Shown in pieces: positions 8,264 through 16,855 of a DNA stretch of 64,000 nucleotides (position 1 is its first letter; every line of letters starts with the position of its first letter). The notes under the pieces were generated by a model. That model was not told the DNA's origin, did no database searches, and saw only the letters and a list, made by a program, of their open reading frames with translations. The position numbers and the translations under genes were made by a program. Source of the stretch: CBDHDN01 sp965261585 (GTDB lineage Bacteria > Pseudomonadota > Alphaproteobacteria > UBA6615); contig CBDHDN010000029.1 in assembly GCA_965261585.1 (NCBI GenBank), positions 186,001 through 250,000 on the forward strand, in the 5' to 3' direction.

Positions 8264-9436
8264 GCTCCTCCACCCCGCGCCGCTCGAAAACCCGGCCAGA
8301 CGCGCCACGGCCTCATCCAGCACCGCGTCCTGCTTGGCGAAGCAGAAGCGCACGTAGGCGCGGGCGTCGCCCTCCTGATAGAAGGCGCTGACGGGGATCG
8401 CGGTGACGCCGGCCTCGGTCGTGATGGTGCGGCAGAACGCCTCGTCGTCGGTGCCGGCGCCCAGGCCGGCGAAGCCGGCGTTGAGGAAGTACGTGCCGTG
8501 GGTGTCGAGCACGTCGAAGCCGATCGCGGCGAGGCCGGCGGCGAGGCGGTCGCGTTTGGCCGCGAGGTCGCCGGCGAGCCGGGCGAAATAGGCGCCCTCC
8601 TTGCCCAGGCCATAGGCGACGGCGTGCTGCAGGTTCGGCGGCGTCGTGAACACCAGGAACTGATGCGCCCGGGCGATTGCCTGCAACAGGTTCGCCGGCG
8701 CCGTGACGTAGCCGACCTTCCAGCCGGTCTCGGAGAACGTCTTGCCGGCGGAGCCGACGCGGATCGTACGCGGCCACATGCCCTGCAGCGTCATCAGGGG
8801 GATGTGGCGGTGGTCGTCGAAGACGATGTGCTCGAACACCTCGTCGCACAGGACGAACGTGTCGTTCTCGTGCACCAGGGTGGCGATGAACGCGAGCTCG
8901 TCGGGGGTGTAGACCTTGCAGGTCGGGTTCATCGGCGAATTCAGCAGCAACAGCTTCGTGCGCGCGCTGAACGCCTGGGCCAGCGCCTGGCGCGGCACGG
9001 TCCAGTCCGGCGGCTCCAGCCGGACGAGCCGCGGGATCGCGCCGGCGCGGCGCACGATCGGCAGATAGCTGTCGTACAGGGGCTCGATCAGCACGACCTC
9101 GTCGCCCGGCTCGATCAGCGCGAACAGGCACGACGCCAGCGCCTCGGTTGCACCGGACGTCACCATCACCTCGCGCTGCCAGTCGACGTCGAGGCCGTAG
9201 AAGCGCTTGTTGGCATTGGCTACGGCCTGGCGCAGCTCGGGCACGCCGAGCATCGGCGGGTACTGGTTGGGCTGGTCGACCAGCGCCTCGGCCGCCGCCT
9301 CGACGACGTCCATCGGCCCGTGGCTGTCGGGAAAGCCCTGGCCCAAATTGATGGCGTCGTGCTCGGCCGCGAGGCGGCTCATCACCTCGAACACCGTGGT
9401 GCCGTAGGCCGTGAGGATCGAGTTGGCCGATTTCAT
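8228..9436 (-). CDS. PLP-dependent aminotransferase, class I/II
   Basis: Cytosolic transaminase of about 402 residues. The Schiff-base lysine is in GSAGKTFSETGW (about residue 240). The substrate-pocket pattern NLGQGFPDSHGP and the arginine-containing C-terminal segment RAYVRFCFAK are also visible. It resembles kynurenine/methionine aminotransferases of the YbdL type, so the substrate could be methionine, glutamine or kynurenine. Start ATG 9436; an ATG five codons upstream (9451) is possible. The last ~18 residues after VARLAGF lie in a repeat and look unnatural. Transcribed divergently from the next aminotransferase with a 96-base spacer. Confidence 0.88.
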   Translation of the reverse strand: MKSANSILTAYGTTVFEVMSRLAAEHDAINLGQGFPDSHGPMDVVEAAAEALVDQPNQYPPMLGVPELRQAVANANKRFYGLDVDWQREVMVTSGATEALASCLFALIEPGDEVVLIEPLYDSYLPIVRRAGAIPRLVRLEPPDWTVPRQALAQAFSARTKLLLLNSPMNPTCKVYTPDELAFIATLVHENDTFVLCDEVFEHIVFDDHRHIPLMTLQGMWPRTIRVGSAGKTFSETGWKVGYVTAPANLLQAIARAHQFLVFTTPPNLQHAVAYGLGKEGAYFARLAGDLAAKRDRLAAGLAAIGFDVLDTHGTYFLNAGFAGLGAGTDDEAFCRTITTEAGVTAIPVSAFYQEGDARAYVRFCFAKQDAVLDEAVARLAGFSSGAGWRSRTCQMPDDSCQ

Positions 9437-9532
9437 CGTTGTGCGCCCCATCTGCTGGTCGCAAGACTTTGCCCGTCGGCGCGGGGTCCGGCATAGTGCC
9501 GCCAAACCGGCGCGGCGGGAAGGAACGAATTG

Positions 9533-10735
9533 ATGGCTGAGCCCCAGGGGGAAATGACGGCGGAGACGGCGACGCGGGTGGCCGCGCGCATGGGGCGGCT
9601 CGGTACGGAGACGGCGTTCGAGGTGCTGGCCCGCGCCGACGCCCTGGCCCGCCAGGGCCGCGACATCATCAACCTCGGCATCGGCCAGCCCGACTTCAAG
9701 ACGCCGCCGCACATCGTCGAGGCGGCGGTCAAGGCGCTGCATGACGGCCACCACGGCTATACGCCGGCGCCCGGCATCCGGCCGCTGCGCGAGGCCGTCG
9801 CCGCCGACATCGCCAAGTACCGCGGCGTCGACGTCGACCCCGAGCGCATCGTCTGCGTGCCCGGCGGCAAGGTGACGATGTTCTTCGCGATCATGATGTT
9901 CGGCGAACCGGGGGCCGAGATCCTCTATCCCAACCCGGGCTTCCCGATCTACGAGTCCGTCATCAACTTCTCCGGCGCCAGGCCCGTGCCGATCCCGCTC
10001 TTGGAGGACCAGGACTTCTCCTTCGACGTCGATGGTGTGCTCGACCTGATCACGCCGGCGACGCGCCTGATCATCATCAACTCGCCGGCCAACCCGACCG
10101 GCGGCGCCGTCGGCCGCGCCGAACTCGACCGCCTCGCCGCCGGGCTCGAGCGCCATCCCCACGTCGCTATCCTGAGCGACGAGATCTATGCCCGCATCGT
10201 TTATGGCGACGCCGGCCACGCGTCGCTGATGAGCTATGAGAGCCTGCGCGACCGGCTGATCCTGCTCGACGGCTGGTCCAAGACCTACGCCATGACCGGC
10301 TGGCGCCTCGGCTATGCCGTGTGGCCCGAGGCCTGGGTCGAGGGCGCGTCGCGGCTCGCCGTCAACTGCCATTCCTGCGTCAACGCGGCGACCCAGTTCG
10401 CCGGCATCGCCGCGCTGGAGGGCCCCCAGGACCAGGTCGATGAAATGGTCGCGGCGTTTGCCGAGCGCCGCGATATAATCGTCGCGGCGACGAACGCGCT
10501 GCCGGGCTTCCGCTGCCGCATGCCGCGCGGCGCGTTCTATACGTTCCCGAACATCGCCGGCACCGGCATGGACGCGGCCACGCTGCAGAGCCGCCTGCTC
10601 GAAGAGGCCGGCGTCGCGACCGTCGCCGGCACCAGCTTCGGCGCCTATGGCGAGGGCTATCTGCGCTTTTCCTACGCCAACAGCGTCGACAACATCCGCG
10701 CGGCGATGGACCGCATCGCGACGCTGCTGGGCTAG
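9533..10735 (+). CDS. PLP-dependent aminotransferase, class I/II
   Basis: Aspartate-type transaminase of 400 residues. NLGIGQPDFKTPPHIVEAA near residue 45 and the lysine in DGWSKTYAMTGWRLGY (about 245) mark the PLP fold, with SPANPTGG and LSDEIYARIVY forming the cofactor pocket. ATG 9533 follows GGAAGGA by seven bases. The stop TAG is the last three bases of the CTAG that a MITE duplicated, so the coding sequence was left intact by the insertion. Substrate not determined. Confidence 0.88.
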   Translation: MAEPQGEMTAETATRVAARMGRLGTETAFEVLARADALARQGRDIINLGIGQPDFKTPPHIVEAAVKALHDGHHGYTPAPGIRPLREAVAADIAKYRGVDVDPERIVCVPGGKVTMFFAIMMFGEPGAEILYPNPGFPIYESVINFSGARPVPIPLLEDQDFSFDVDGVLDLITPATRLIIINSPANPTGGAVGRAELDRLAAGLERHPHVAILSDEIYARIVYGDAGHASLMSYESLRDRLILLDGWSKTYAMTGWRLGYAVWPEAWVEGASRLAVNCHSCVNAATQFAGIAALEGPQDQVDEMVAAFAERRDIIVAATNALPGFRCRMPRGAFYTFPNIAGTGMDAATLQSRLLEEAGVATVAGTSFGAYGEGYLRFSYANSVDNIRAAMDRIATLLG

Positions 10736-10836
10736 TGCACCGATCCAGACAAATGATTCACCGTGCGCTGGAGCAACCCGTTGTTTTGTATTCAGAATCA
10801 GGTTTCCACTGTGACGGCTCTGACTGAGTCGGTGCA
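10736..10836. mobile_element. 101-bp MITE with CTAG target duplication, copy 1
   Basis: The ends TGCACCGA...TCGGTGCA are 8-bp inverted repeats. CTAG flanks both sides (10732-10735 and 10837-10840). It has no coding capacity. A second full copy lies inverted at 29658-29758 and a 15-bp end fragment at 29273-29287. CTAG targets are typical of the IS5 group, so an IS5-type transposase may mobilise it (inference). Confidence 0.9.
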
Positions 10837-10870
10837 CTAGCGGCCCCCTCGCCCTGAGAGGTTTGTGAAC

Positions 10871-10918
10871 CACAGAGGCACAGAGGCACAGAGGCACAGA
10901 GGCACAGAGGCACAGAGA
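10871..10918. repeat. octamer tandem repeat CACAGAGG
   Basis: Five perfect CACAGAGG units plus a partial sixth. A related array of the complementary octamer lies at 11029-11085. The two could pair as a long hairpin with a loop of about 110 bases. Confidence 0.9.
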
Positions 10919-11028
10919 GACCGGTAGCGTCTTGTTGTCGTGCGCGGGCCTGCCGGGACCCCAACCGGGGACAACGAATGTGCAGGGCAGCACCGCCGTG
11001 AACTCCAATCGGTCATCTGCCTTGAAAT

Positions 11029-11085
11029 CCTCTGTGTCTCTGTGTCTCTGTGTCTCTGTGTCTCTGTGTCTCTGTGCCTCTGTGG
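11029..11085. repeat. octamer tandem repeat CTCTGTGT
   Basis: About six units of CTCTGTGT ending in CCTCTGTGG, the reverse complement of the 10871 array except one base per unit. The 10841-11210 interval contains no gene apart from these repeats and the glnB promoter region. Confidence 0.9.
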
Positions 11086-11210
11086 TTCCATTCGATCCGC
11101 CCAAACAATGGGCTTGTTGCCTATGAAGTGAGCAGCTACACCTACGCGCCGCGCGCGTGGGGCGGTCGCCGCGGCCCCGATTCCCGGCCTTGTTGCCGAC
11201 CCGGCGCGGT

Positions 11211-11226
11211 TGGCACGCCTTGTGCT
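11211..11226 (+). promoter_or_regulatory. sigma-54 (-24/-12) promoter for glnB-glnA
   Basis: TGGCACG-CCTT-GTGCT matches the RpoN consensus TGGCACG-N4-TTGCW with one mismatch. GG and GC are exactly 12 bases apart (11212 and 11224). It lies about 80 bases before glnB, the expected site for NtrC-controlled expression under nitrogen limitation. Confidence 0.72.
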
Positions 11227-11304
11227 TAAAGGCTCCTTAGGAATGCTGCGTTACGGGGGCGAGGGTTCCGCCGCGGCAATGGCCACCACAACGGTACGGG
11301 CGCG

Positions 11305-11643
11305 ATGAAAAAGCTCGAAGCCATCATCAAACCGTTCAAGCTCGACGAAGTGAAGGACGCCCTGCACGAGATCGGCCTCAAGGGCATCACCGTGACCGAG
11401 GCCAAGGGCTTTGGGCGCCAGAAGGGCCATACGGAGCTCTATCGCGGCGCCGAATACGTCGTCGACTTCCTACCCAAGGTGAAGATCGAGATTGTGCTCG
11501 AGGACACCATGGTGGAACGGGCGATCGAGGCCATTCAGGCCGCCGCGCGAACCGGCCGCATCGGCGACGGCAAGATCTTCGTGTCGACGATCGACGAGGC
11601 CATTCGCATCCGCACCGGCGAGCACGGCGCCGAGGCGGTCTGA
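11305..11643 (+). CDS. glnB: nitrogen regulatory protein P-II
   Basis: Trimeric signalling protein of 112 residues that senses ATP/ADP and 2-oxoglutarate and relays nitrogen status to GlnE/GlnD and NtrB. The T-loop with the uridylylation tyrosine is in TELYRGAEYVVDFLPK (Tyr51 region). The B-loop TGRIGDGKIFV and the C-loop follow. The N-terminus MKKLEAIIKPFKLDEVKDAL is canonical. Glutamine synthetase follows 88 bases downstream, the standard alphaproteobacterial glnBA order. Confidence 0.95.
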   Translation: MKKLEAIIKPFKLDEVKDALHEIGLKGITVTEAKGFGRQKGHTELYRGAEYVVDFLPKVKIEIVLEDTMVERAIEAIQAAARTGRIGDGKIFVSTIDEAIRIRTGEHGAEAV

Positions 11644-11731
11644 CCGCACGGATTCAACGATACCGGGGCCGGCCGGCGACGCCGCGCCCCGACGACGAAG
11701 CTCCAGCGAAAAACGAAGTAGGAAATAGAAT

Positions 11732-13141
11732 ATGTCCGACATCGCCAAGTTCATGGACCTGATCAAGGAACACGACGTCCAGTACGTCGACCTCCGCTTC
11801 ACCGACCCGCGCGGCAAGTGGCAGCACACGGCGCAGCACGTCTCGACCATCGAGGACGACGTATTCACCGACGGCTTCATGTTCGACGGCTCGTCGATCG
11901 CCGGTTGGAAGGCGATCAACGAGTCCGACATGATCTTGATGATGGATACGGCGAGCGCGGTGATGGACCCGTTCGCGGCGCAGCCGCAGCTGATCGTGTT
12001 CTGCGACGTCATCGAGCCGTCGACCGGCGAGGCCTACTCGCGCGACCCGCGCAGCGCCGCCAAGCGGGCCGAGGCCTACCTCAAGTCGACGGGCATCGGC
12101 GACACCGCCTATTTCGGCCCCGAGGCCGAGTTCTTCGTGTTCGACGACGTGCGCTTCCAGGTCGGCCAGGACACCTGCTTCTATCGCATCGACCAGGAGG
12201 AAGGGCCCTACAATTCGGGCAGCGACTTCCCCGAGGGCAACATGGGCCATCGGCCGCCGCCGAAGGGCGGCTACTTCCCGGTGCCGCCGGTCGACTCACT
12301 GATGGACCTGCGCGCCGAGATGGTGACGACCATGGCCCAGATGGGCCTGTCGATGGAGAAGCACCATCACGAGGTGGCGCCGAGCCAGGGTGAGATCGGC
12401 TTCCGCTTCGACACCCTGGTGCGCACCGCCGACAACATGCAGATCTACAAATACGTAGTGCATATGGTCGCGGCCTCATACGGCAAGACGGCGACGTTCA
12501 TGGCGAAGCCGGTGTGGAACGACAACGGCTCGGGCATGCATGTCCACCAGTCGATCTGGAAAGGCGGCAACCCGCTGTTCGCCGGCTCCGGCTACGCCGA
12601 TCTGTCGGAAAACGCGCTTTATTATATCGGCGGCGTCGTCAAGCACGCGCGCGCCATCAACGCCTTCTCGAACCCCGGCACGAACAGCTACAAGCGGCTC
12701 GTCCCCGGCTTCGAGGCACCGGTGCTGCTCGCCTACTCGGCACGCAACCGTTCGGCCGCCTGCCGCATCCCCTACGTCGCCAGCCCCAACGGCAAGCGCG
12801 TCGAGGTCCGCTTCCCCGACCCGACGGCGAACGTCTATCTGACGTTCACGGCGATGCTGATGGCCGGGCTCGACGGCATCCAGAACAAGATCCACCCCGG
12901 CGACCCCATGGACAAGGACCTCTACGACCTGCCGCCGGAGGAGCTGCACGACGTGCCGACCGTGTGTGCGTCGCTGCGCCAGGCCATGGACGCCCTCGAC
13001 ACCGACCGCGATTTCCTGAAAAAGGGCGACGTGCTGTCGGACGAGCTGATCGACGGCTACCTGGCCCTCAAGGAGGAGGAGACGGTCGCCTTCGAGCAGG
13101 CGCCGCATCCGATCGAGTTCCAGATGTACTACTCGTCGTAA
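11732..13141 (+). CDS. glnA: glutamine synthetase type I
   Basis: ATP-dependent ligation of ammonia to glutamate in a dodecameric enzyme. 469 residues, the usual GSI-beta length. Signatures: FDGSSIAGW (about 50-58), metal-binding FGPEAEFF, NDNGSGMHVHQS, the ATP-site stretch VPGFEAPVLLAYSARNRSA, and the adenylylation tyrosine in KDLYDLPPEE near residue 397. Modification by GlnE is therefore expected. Cotranscribed with glnB from the sigma-54-type promoter. A strong hairpin follows the stop. Confidence 0.97.
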   Translation: MSDIAKFMDLIKEHDVQYVDLRFTDPRGKWQHTAQHVSTIEDDVFTDGFMFDGSSIAGWKAINESDMILMMDTASAVMDPFAAQPQLIVFCDVIEPSTGEAYSRDPRSAAKRAEAYLKSTGIGDTAYFGPEAEFFVFDDVRFQVGQDTCFYRIDQEEGPYNSGSDFPEGNMGHRPPPKGGYFPVPPVDSLMDLRAEMVTTMAQMGLSMEKHHHEVAPSQGEIGFRFDTLVRTADNMQIYKYVVHMVAASYGKTATFMAKPVWNDNGSGMHVHQSIWKGGNPLFAGSGYADLSENALYYIGGVVKHARAINAFSNPGTNSYKRLVPGFEAPVLLAYSARNRSAACRIPYVASPNGKRVEVRFPDPTANVYLTFTAMLMAGLDGIQNKIHPGDPMDKDLYDLPPEELHDVPTVCASLRQAMDALDTDRDFLKKGDVLSDELIDGYLALKEEETVAFEQAPHPIEFQMYYSS

Positions 13142-13164
13142 GCCGCGCGCCTTCCGAGATGCCA

Positions 13165-13191
13165 GCCCCCGCCTCTCGTCGAGGCGGGGGC
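13165..13191 (+). terminator. stem-loop after glnA
   Basis: GCCCCCGCCTC (13165-13175) pairs perfectly with GAGGCGGGGGC (13181-13191) around a 5-base loop, 24 bases after the glnA stop. The T-run is weak (ATTTCGTT). Confidence 0.7.
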
Positions 13192-13212
13192 ATTTCGTTG
13201 CCTACCCCACGC

Positions 13213-13305
13213 CGCCATCCTCGTGCTCGATCCGAGGACCCATGCCGCCTCCCTCACGATGGCGTGGGTGCGCACCATGGGCCCTCGTGTCAAGCACGAG
13301 GGTGA
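13213..13305. repeat. degenerate palindromic repeat of the alphaproteobacterial intergenic type
   Basis: The arms CCTCGTGCTCGATCCGAGG and CCCTCGTGTCAAGCACGAGGG each fold as hairpins around CCCATG/CCATGGG segments. Similar paired hairpins are dispersed in many alphaproteobacterial genomes and resemble the cleaner unit at 26119-26176. Confidence 0.55.
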
Positions 13306-13340
13306 CGGCCCTGGGGATTGGCGGCGTCAGCGCCGTGCGC

Positions 13341-14171
13341 TCACGACCACGGCGACTGCTGTTTCGGCACGACGACGCCGTCGACCTCGATGGCGTCGAC
13401 CTTCTCGTTGAAGAAGCACACGCGGTCCTTGATCTTGACCGCCTCGGGCACCGGGTCCGCATAGAACCAGACGATGTCCTCGAACACCTGATCGCCCGCC
13501 TTGACCGACCAGTAGCTCGCCGTGCCCTTGTAGGGACACGCCGTGCGCGTCGCCGACGGGGTCAGCGCCGCGCCCACGTCCTCGGCCGGCAGGTAGTAGC
13601 GCGTCGGCAGGCCGGTCTCGAACAGGAAGCGGGCGCGCGTGCTCTCTGCCACCGTCTCGCCGCCCAGCACGATCCGTACGGGGCGGCTCGAATCGACGAT
13701 GTCGATGCGTTTGTAGGGATCGCGGGCGTGGACGAAGACCTCTTCGTCCTCCTCGTACCAGTGGTCGACCTTGCCCCAGTAGAACGCGAGGTAGTCCTTG
13801 ATCTCCGGCACCTCGTCGAACGGCGTCGGGTAGGTCCACACGGCGTTCTCGGCCCGCCGGTCGCCGGCGGCGAGCGTGTAGTAGCTGGCCGTGCCCTTGA
13901 ACGGGCAGAACGTCGTGTGGTCGGTGGGCGCCAGCAGGTCCATTCGCACGTCGGCGCGTGGGAAGTAATAGACCGGGATGTGCTTGGTCTCGTGCAGTAG
14001 CATGACCGCCGTCGTATCGGCGATCGTCTCGCCGCCGAAGACAATGCGCAGCCGTTTCGGGCACGGCTCCAAGTCGACGCGATAGCCCGGATGCTTGGCG
14101 TAGCCCGGCCCGGAATTGGTCGTGTCGGAATTGCCCGGCCCGGAATCGGTTGTCGATGGCTGTAGGGTCAT
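13341..14171 (-). CDS. tandem DUF427 domain protein
   Basis: Cytosolic protein of 276 residues with two copies of the small beta-rich DUF427 domain. One is at about 25-125 (IVFGGETIADTT ... CPFKGTASYYTL) and the other at about 145-255 (IVLGGETVAEST ... CPYKGTASYWSV). The repeated CP(F/Y)KGTASY motif is diagnostic. The biochemical role of the family is unknown. ATG 14171 with AGGGAG upstream is preferred over a longer in-frame extension to 14258. The first ~20 residues contain a short SGPGNSDTTNSGPG repeat. Confidence 0.85.
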   Translation of the reverse strand: MTLQPSTTDSGPGNSDTTNSGPGYAKHPGYRVDLEPCPKRLRIVFGGETIADTTAVMLLHETKHIPVYYFPRADVRMDLLAPTDHTTFCPFKGTASYYTLAAGDRRAENAVWTYPTPFDEVPEIKDYLAFYWGKVDHWYEEDEEVFVHARDPYKRIDIVDSSRPVRIVLGGETVAESTRARFLFETGLPTRYYLPAEDVGAALTPSATRTACPYKGTASYWSVKAGDQVFEDIVWFYADPVPEAVKIKDRVCFFNEKVDAIEVDGVVVPKQQSPWS

Positions 14172-14199
14172 GTCGGTCTCCCTGAGGTCGGCGGCGCGC

Positions 14200-14601
14200 T
14201 CAACTGCCCGGCCGTGGCAACGCCAGTTCGTAGTCACTGTCGCCGTAGCCGTCGACATTGTCGTGGGCGCGGATGATGACGCGGTCGATGCCGGCGGGCA
14301 GTGCGACGCCGGTCAGCGACCGCGTGAACGGCTGCTCGTTGACGTGCGGATGCAGCAGGACGCGCGTGCCCAGCAACGCGCCGTCCGGCGCCACCACGTC
14401 CCACTTGTCGGCATAGTGCGCCCAGCCCATGTCGGGGTGGCTGAGCGCCACGTCGAAGCGCCAGCTACCACCGGACAGCCGCGCCGCGGCGTCGACCACC
14501 ACGGCGTCGCCGGCCATCGCCGAGCCACTCACGAGTGAGCCACTCACGAGTGCGCCACTCACGAGTGCGATGACGCCGGCGGCTAGGATTGCGGTCCGCA
14601 A
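14200..14601 (-). CDS. conserved secreted protein of unknown function
   Basis: About 133 residues. A hydrophobic signal-like N-terminus (LRTAILAAGVIALVSGALVSG) precedes a compact domain with DVALSHPDMGWAHYADKWDVV and a C-terminal IIRAHDNVDGYGDSDYELAL. Such proteins occur widely in alphaproteobacteria as uncharacterised periplasmic proteins. I prefer the TTG start at 14601 because CGGGAG lies seven bases upstream; a GTG at 14643 gives a longer hydrophilic leader. A 15-bp tandem repeat (GAGCCACTCACGAGT, three units near 14522-14566) encodes the VSGSL/VSGA repeats in the signal region. Confidence 0.7.
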   Translation of the reverse strand: MRTAILAAGVIALVSGALVSGSLVSGSAMAGDAVVVDAAARLSGGSWRFDVALSHPDMGWAHYADKWDVVAPDGALLGTRVLLHPHVNEQPFTRSLTGVALPAGIDRVIIRAHDNVDGYGDSDYELALPRPGS

Positions 14602-14649
14602 CGTCAGTCTCCCGTCCTCCTGTTTGACGCCCGGAGTATCCACATGGAC

Positions 14650-14900
14650 GCGCGCGCGCGACAGACAAGCTCGAAAGCCTCGAGCGCCAGCTCAAACGTG
14701 GCGACAAGGCGCTGGCCGGCAAATTCCGGCTATCGCCACGATCTGCGGACCCTCGGCACCGACTGCCTCGCTGTCGATCACGACAAGGTCGCTCGGCACG
14801 CGGCCAATCTGCCGCTGACCGGGAGGGCTGTCCAGGTCTCCCAGGCCACCCGCGTCGCCCTGCCGCCGGCTTATCGAGAGATCGAAGCCCGTCCGGCAAA
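14650..14900 (+). pseudogene. remnant of a transposase (IS1634/IS4-like)
   Basis: In two plus-strand frames short blocks read as DKLESLERQLKRGDKALAGK followed after a shift by NSGYRHDLRTLGTDCLAVDHDKV. This resembles the middle of IS1634-type transposases. No intact frame, ends or target duplications are visible. Weakly supported from remembered family sequence. Confidence 0.35.
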
Positions 14901-14947
14901 CCTGGGCACCGCCCTTCGAGCCGACCCCCTAACAAATCCTCGGCACG

Positions 14948-16855
14948 CTACAACCTATTGAAGTACAATAACTCTGTCCGCGACACTGTAGAAGATGAGC
15001 TCGACTGGCCGAGCTTGATCAAACGCACCGAGGCGCGGCCGCCGTGCAGCGAACGGCCGCTCACCAGGACGAACAACCGCGAGGCAGGATCGTAGTGAAG
15101 ATTGAAGTTCATACCCAAATACGGCAACACCGCCGAATTCACAGGGACCACGATATTCCGCTCTATGTCGTAAACGCAGGTCTGGTTGCCCTTGCGACGA
15201 CCTCGCCCCGGAAGCATCAGAAACCGGCCTTCGCCGTCGTGGGCGACGGCAAACGGCGCGCCGGAATCGCAGCCTTCGTTGCGAAACCTGTGTGTTCGCC
15301 AAGTCCCCGACGTGCGGCGCCACTCATCGTTCCCATACACTAGGATTCGGTGAACGAAGGCATTAGCCGCGAACACCACGATTTCGTCGCGCCGTGAATC
15401 GAACTCGGCAAAGGGGCGCCGGACCGATCGACGCGGGGCATGGGAGACTTTCCGCCATTCGCCCAGGTCGATTCCCAATTCGAACAGTTCGGGAACGAAG
15501 TATTGGGCTTCCTTTCCGATCGGAAGTTGGGTGAAACGCGCCGCGACAGTATTGAATGAAAAGATGGAGCCTCTCCGGCTGTCGTAAACAGCCGTTCCCC
15601 CGAAGAACCGGGGCATCGTTTCCCCGGTGATCGGCCCCATTCTCCACCGGCGGGTTGTCAGATCATAGATCCAAGTGGGATCGAATCGACCATTGGGAAC
15701 CGCTTTGAGACTGTGCAACGGAGCGGCCGCGACGACCAGCGCGTCGATCCCGGGATGATAGACCACTCCGTCGTAAGTATGCATGGGCCAGGGCAGCACT
15801 CGGCTGATGCCGGAGATCCGATTCCCGGAGGCGTCGGCTCGCATGGCGTATCGCGGCGAAGGCCTGTAATGGCGCATCCAGGTTTGAGACCGCAGCTCGA
15901 ATGCCGTGACGGCGTTGTTCCAATCTCTGAAATGAGTGTCCGCACCAAACATCAATATTTGCCGGCGCTTGACGTCAAGGGCACTGCCGCCGTGGTTGGG
16001 CCTGAGCGGCGCGCGTCCAAACGTTCGAGCGCGAAACCAACGATCGGCTTCCAGTTCATCGGGGGCCACAATCTGTCCGTCCGCCAATGCGACCACCTTC
16101 GATCCGCCCTCGGTCAACGACGACGGAGCGGACTTGTTCGCGAACCCAGCCAACCTTTCCGAGGCGAAAGCGGCCAAGATCGCGACGACGAGGAAACCAG
16201 CCCCGGCGACACCCACAACTCGAACCGAGCGAAATCGGAACCTGAGGCACATCGTCGCCGACAACAGAATGGCTACGACGGGGGCGGTCCATACCGGCGC
16301 CAGAGCAGGTTGCTCCAGACCGAGGTAAAGAATCGGTGTCGCGACGACAACGCTGATCAAAGGGTTCAGCCAATAACTCAGCCCGAGTAGAAGCAATATG
16401 GCAACCGGGAATATCGCGCCCTGCGGGATGCCGAGGAGTCGGACAAAAGACTCCAATTCCGCGTGATGATTGGCAAACAGATTCCACAAAGCGGCGATAA
16501 TAAAGGCGAGACCGAGCACGAGCATCGATCTGGTCACGTTCAGCAATATGGTGACCATGTCCCGTGGCTTCATCCACCGCAGCGAGATACCCGCCAGGCC
16601 AAGAGCGAACGTTCCGACGGCGGCCGATTCTCCCACATGTCCGAAGCCTCGAAACACGATCGCGATGGTGCATGCCAAGGCGCACCAAGCGAGACCACGT
16701 CGACAGAACTTGTTCCATCGGGACGATGGCTCAACCTGTCCCGCGGGCGATAAAGTTAGGAGAATATAAAACAATGCCATAATGAGCACGGCACTGCCAC
16801 AGACGATGACGACGGACCCGAGCGAGATACCCATTGCCAAGGTAAATATGGTCAC
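14948..16855 (-). CDS. TRAP DctM-like membrane domain fused to a Kelch-like beta-propeller
   Basis: 635 residues. The N-terminal ~245 residues hold about seven to eight hydrophobic segments. Their order resembles the second half of the TRAP large permease DctM: an ESAAVGTFALGL block (compare TEAAAVGA), then a helix pair after MKPRDMVTILLNVTRSM, then YWLNPLISVVVATPILYL (compare the FLDP..ILLTVPIL region). A region of about 370 residues follows with repeated beta/tryptophan patterns (VYDSRRGSIFSFN, FDSRRDEIVVFAA, HDGEGRFLMLPG, YDPASRLFVLVSG), typical of Kelch-like propeller blades. GTG start at 16855, only three bases after the stop of the preceding DctQ-like gene. Function is unknown; a transporter or envelope sensor with an extracytoplasmic propeller is possible. 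Confidence 0.6.
   Translation of the reverse strand: MTIFTLAMGISLGSVVIVCGSAVLIMALFYILLTLSPAGQVEPSSRWNKFCRRGLAWCALACTIAIVFRGFGHVGESAAVGTFALGLAGISLRWMKPRDMVTILLNVTRSMLVLGLAFIIAALWNLFANHHAELESFVRLLGIPQGAIFPVAILLLLGLSYWLNPLISVVVATPILYLGLEQPALAPVWTAPVVAILLSATMCLRFRFRSVRVVGVAGAGFLVVAILAAFASERLAGFANKSAPSSLTEGGSKVVALADGQIVAPDELEADRWFRARTFGRAPLRPNHGGSALDVKRRQILMFGADTHFRDWNNAVTAFELRSQTWMRHYRPSPRYAMRADASGNRISGISRVLPWPMHTYDGVVYHPGIDALVVAAAPLHSLKAVPNGRFDPTWIYDLTTRRWRMGPITGETMPRFFGGTAVYDSRRGSIFSFNTVAARFTQLPIGKEAQYFVPELFELGIDLGEWRKVSHAPRRSVRRPFAEFDSRRDEIVVFAANAFVHRILVYGNDEWRRTSGTWRTHRFRNEGCDSGAPFAVAHDGEGRFLMLPGRGRRKGNQTCVYDIERNIVVPVNSAVLPYLGMNFNLHYDPASRLFVLVSGRSLHGGRASVRLIKLGQSSSSSTVSRTELLYFNRL

Noticed and set aside
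8159..9496. 445-codon plus-strand frame
   Set aside because: Antisense to the aminotransferase, with the low-complexity Arg/Ala/Gly composition typical of GC-rich shadows.
10871..11085. Possible CRISPR array
   Set aside because: The units are contiguous 8-mers with no spacers, and the second array is the inverted complement; no cas genes nearby.
8228..11104. A 958-codon open frame on the minus strand
   Set aside because: Only the last ~400 codons are the aminotransferase. The rest is antisense to the second aminotransferase gene and to the octamer repeats, with no conserved protein pattern.
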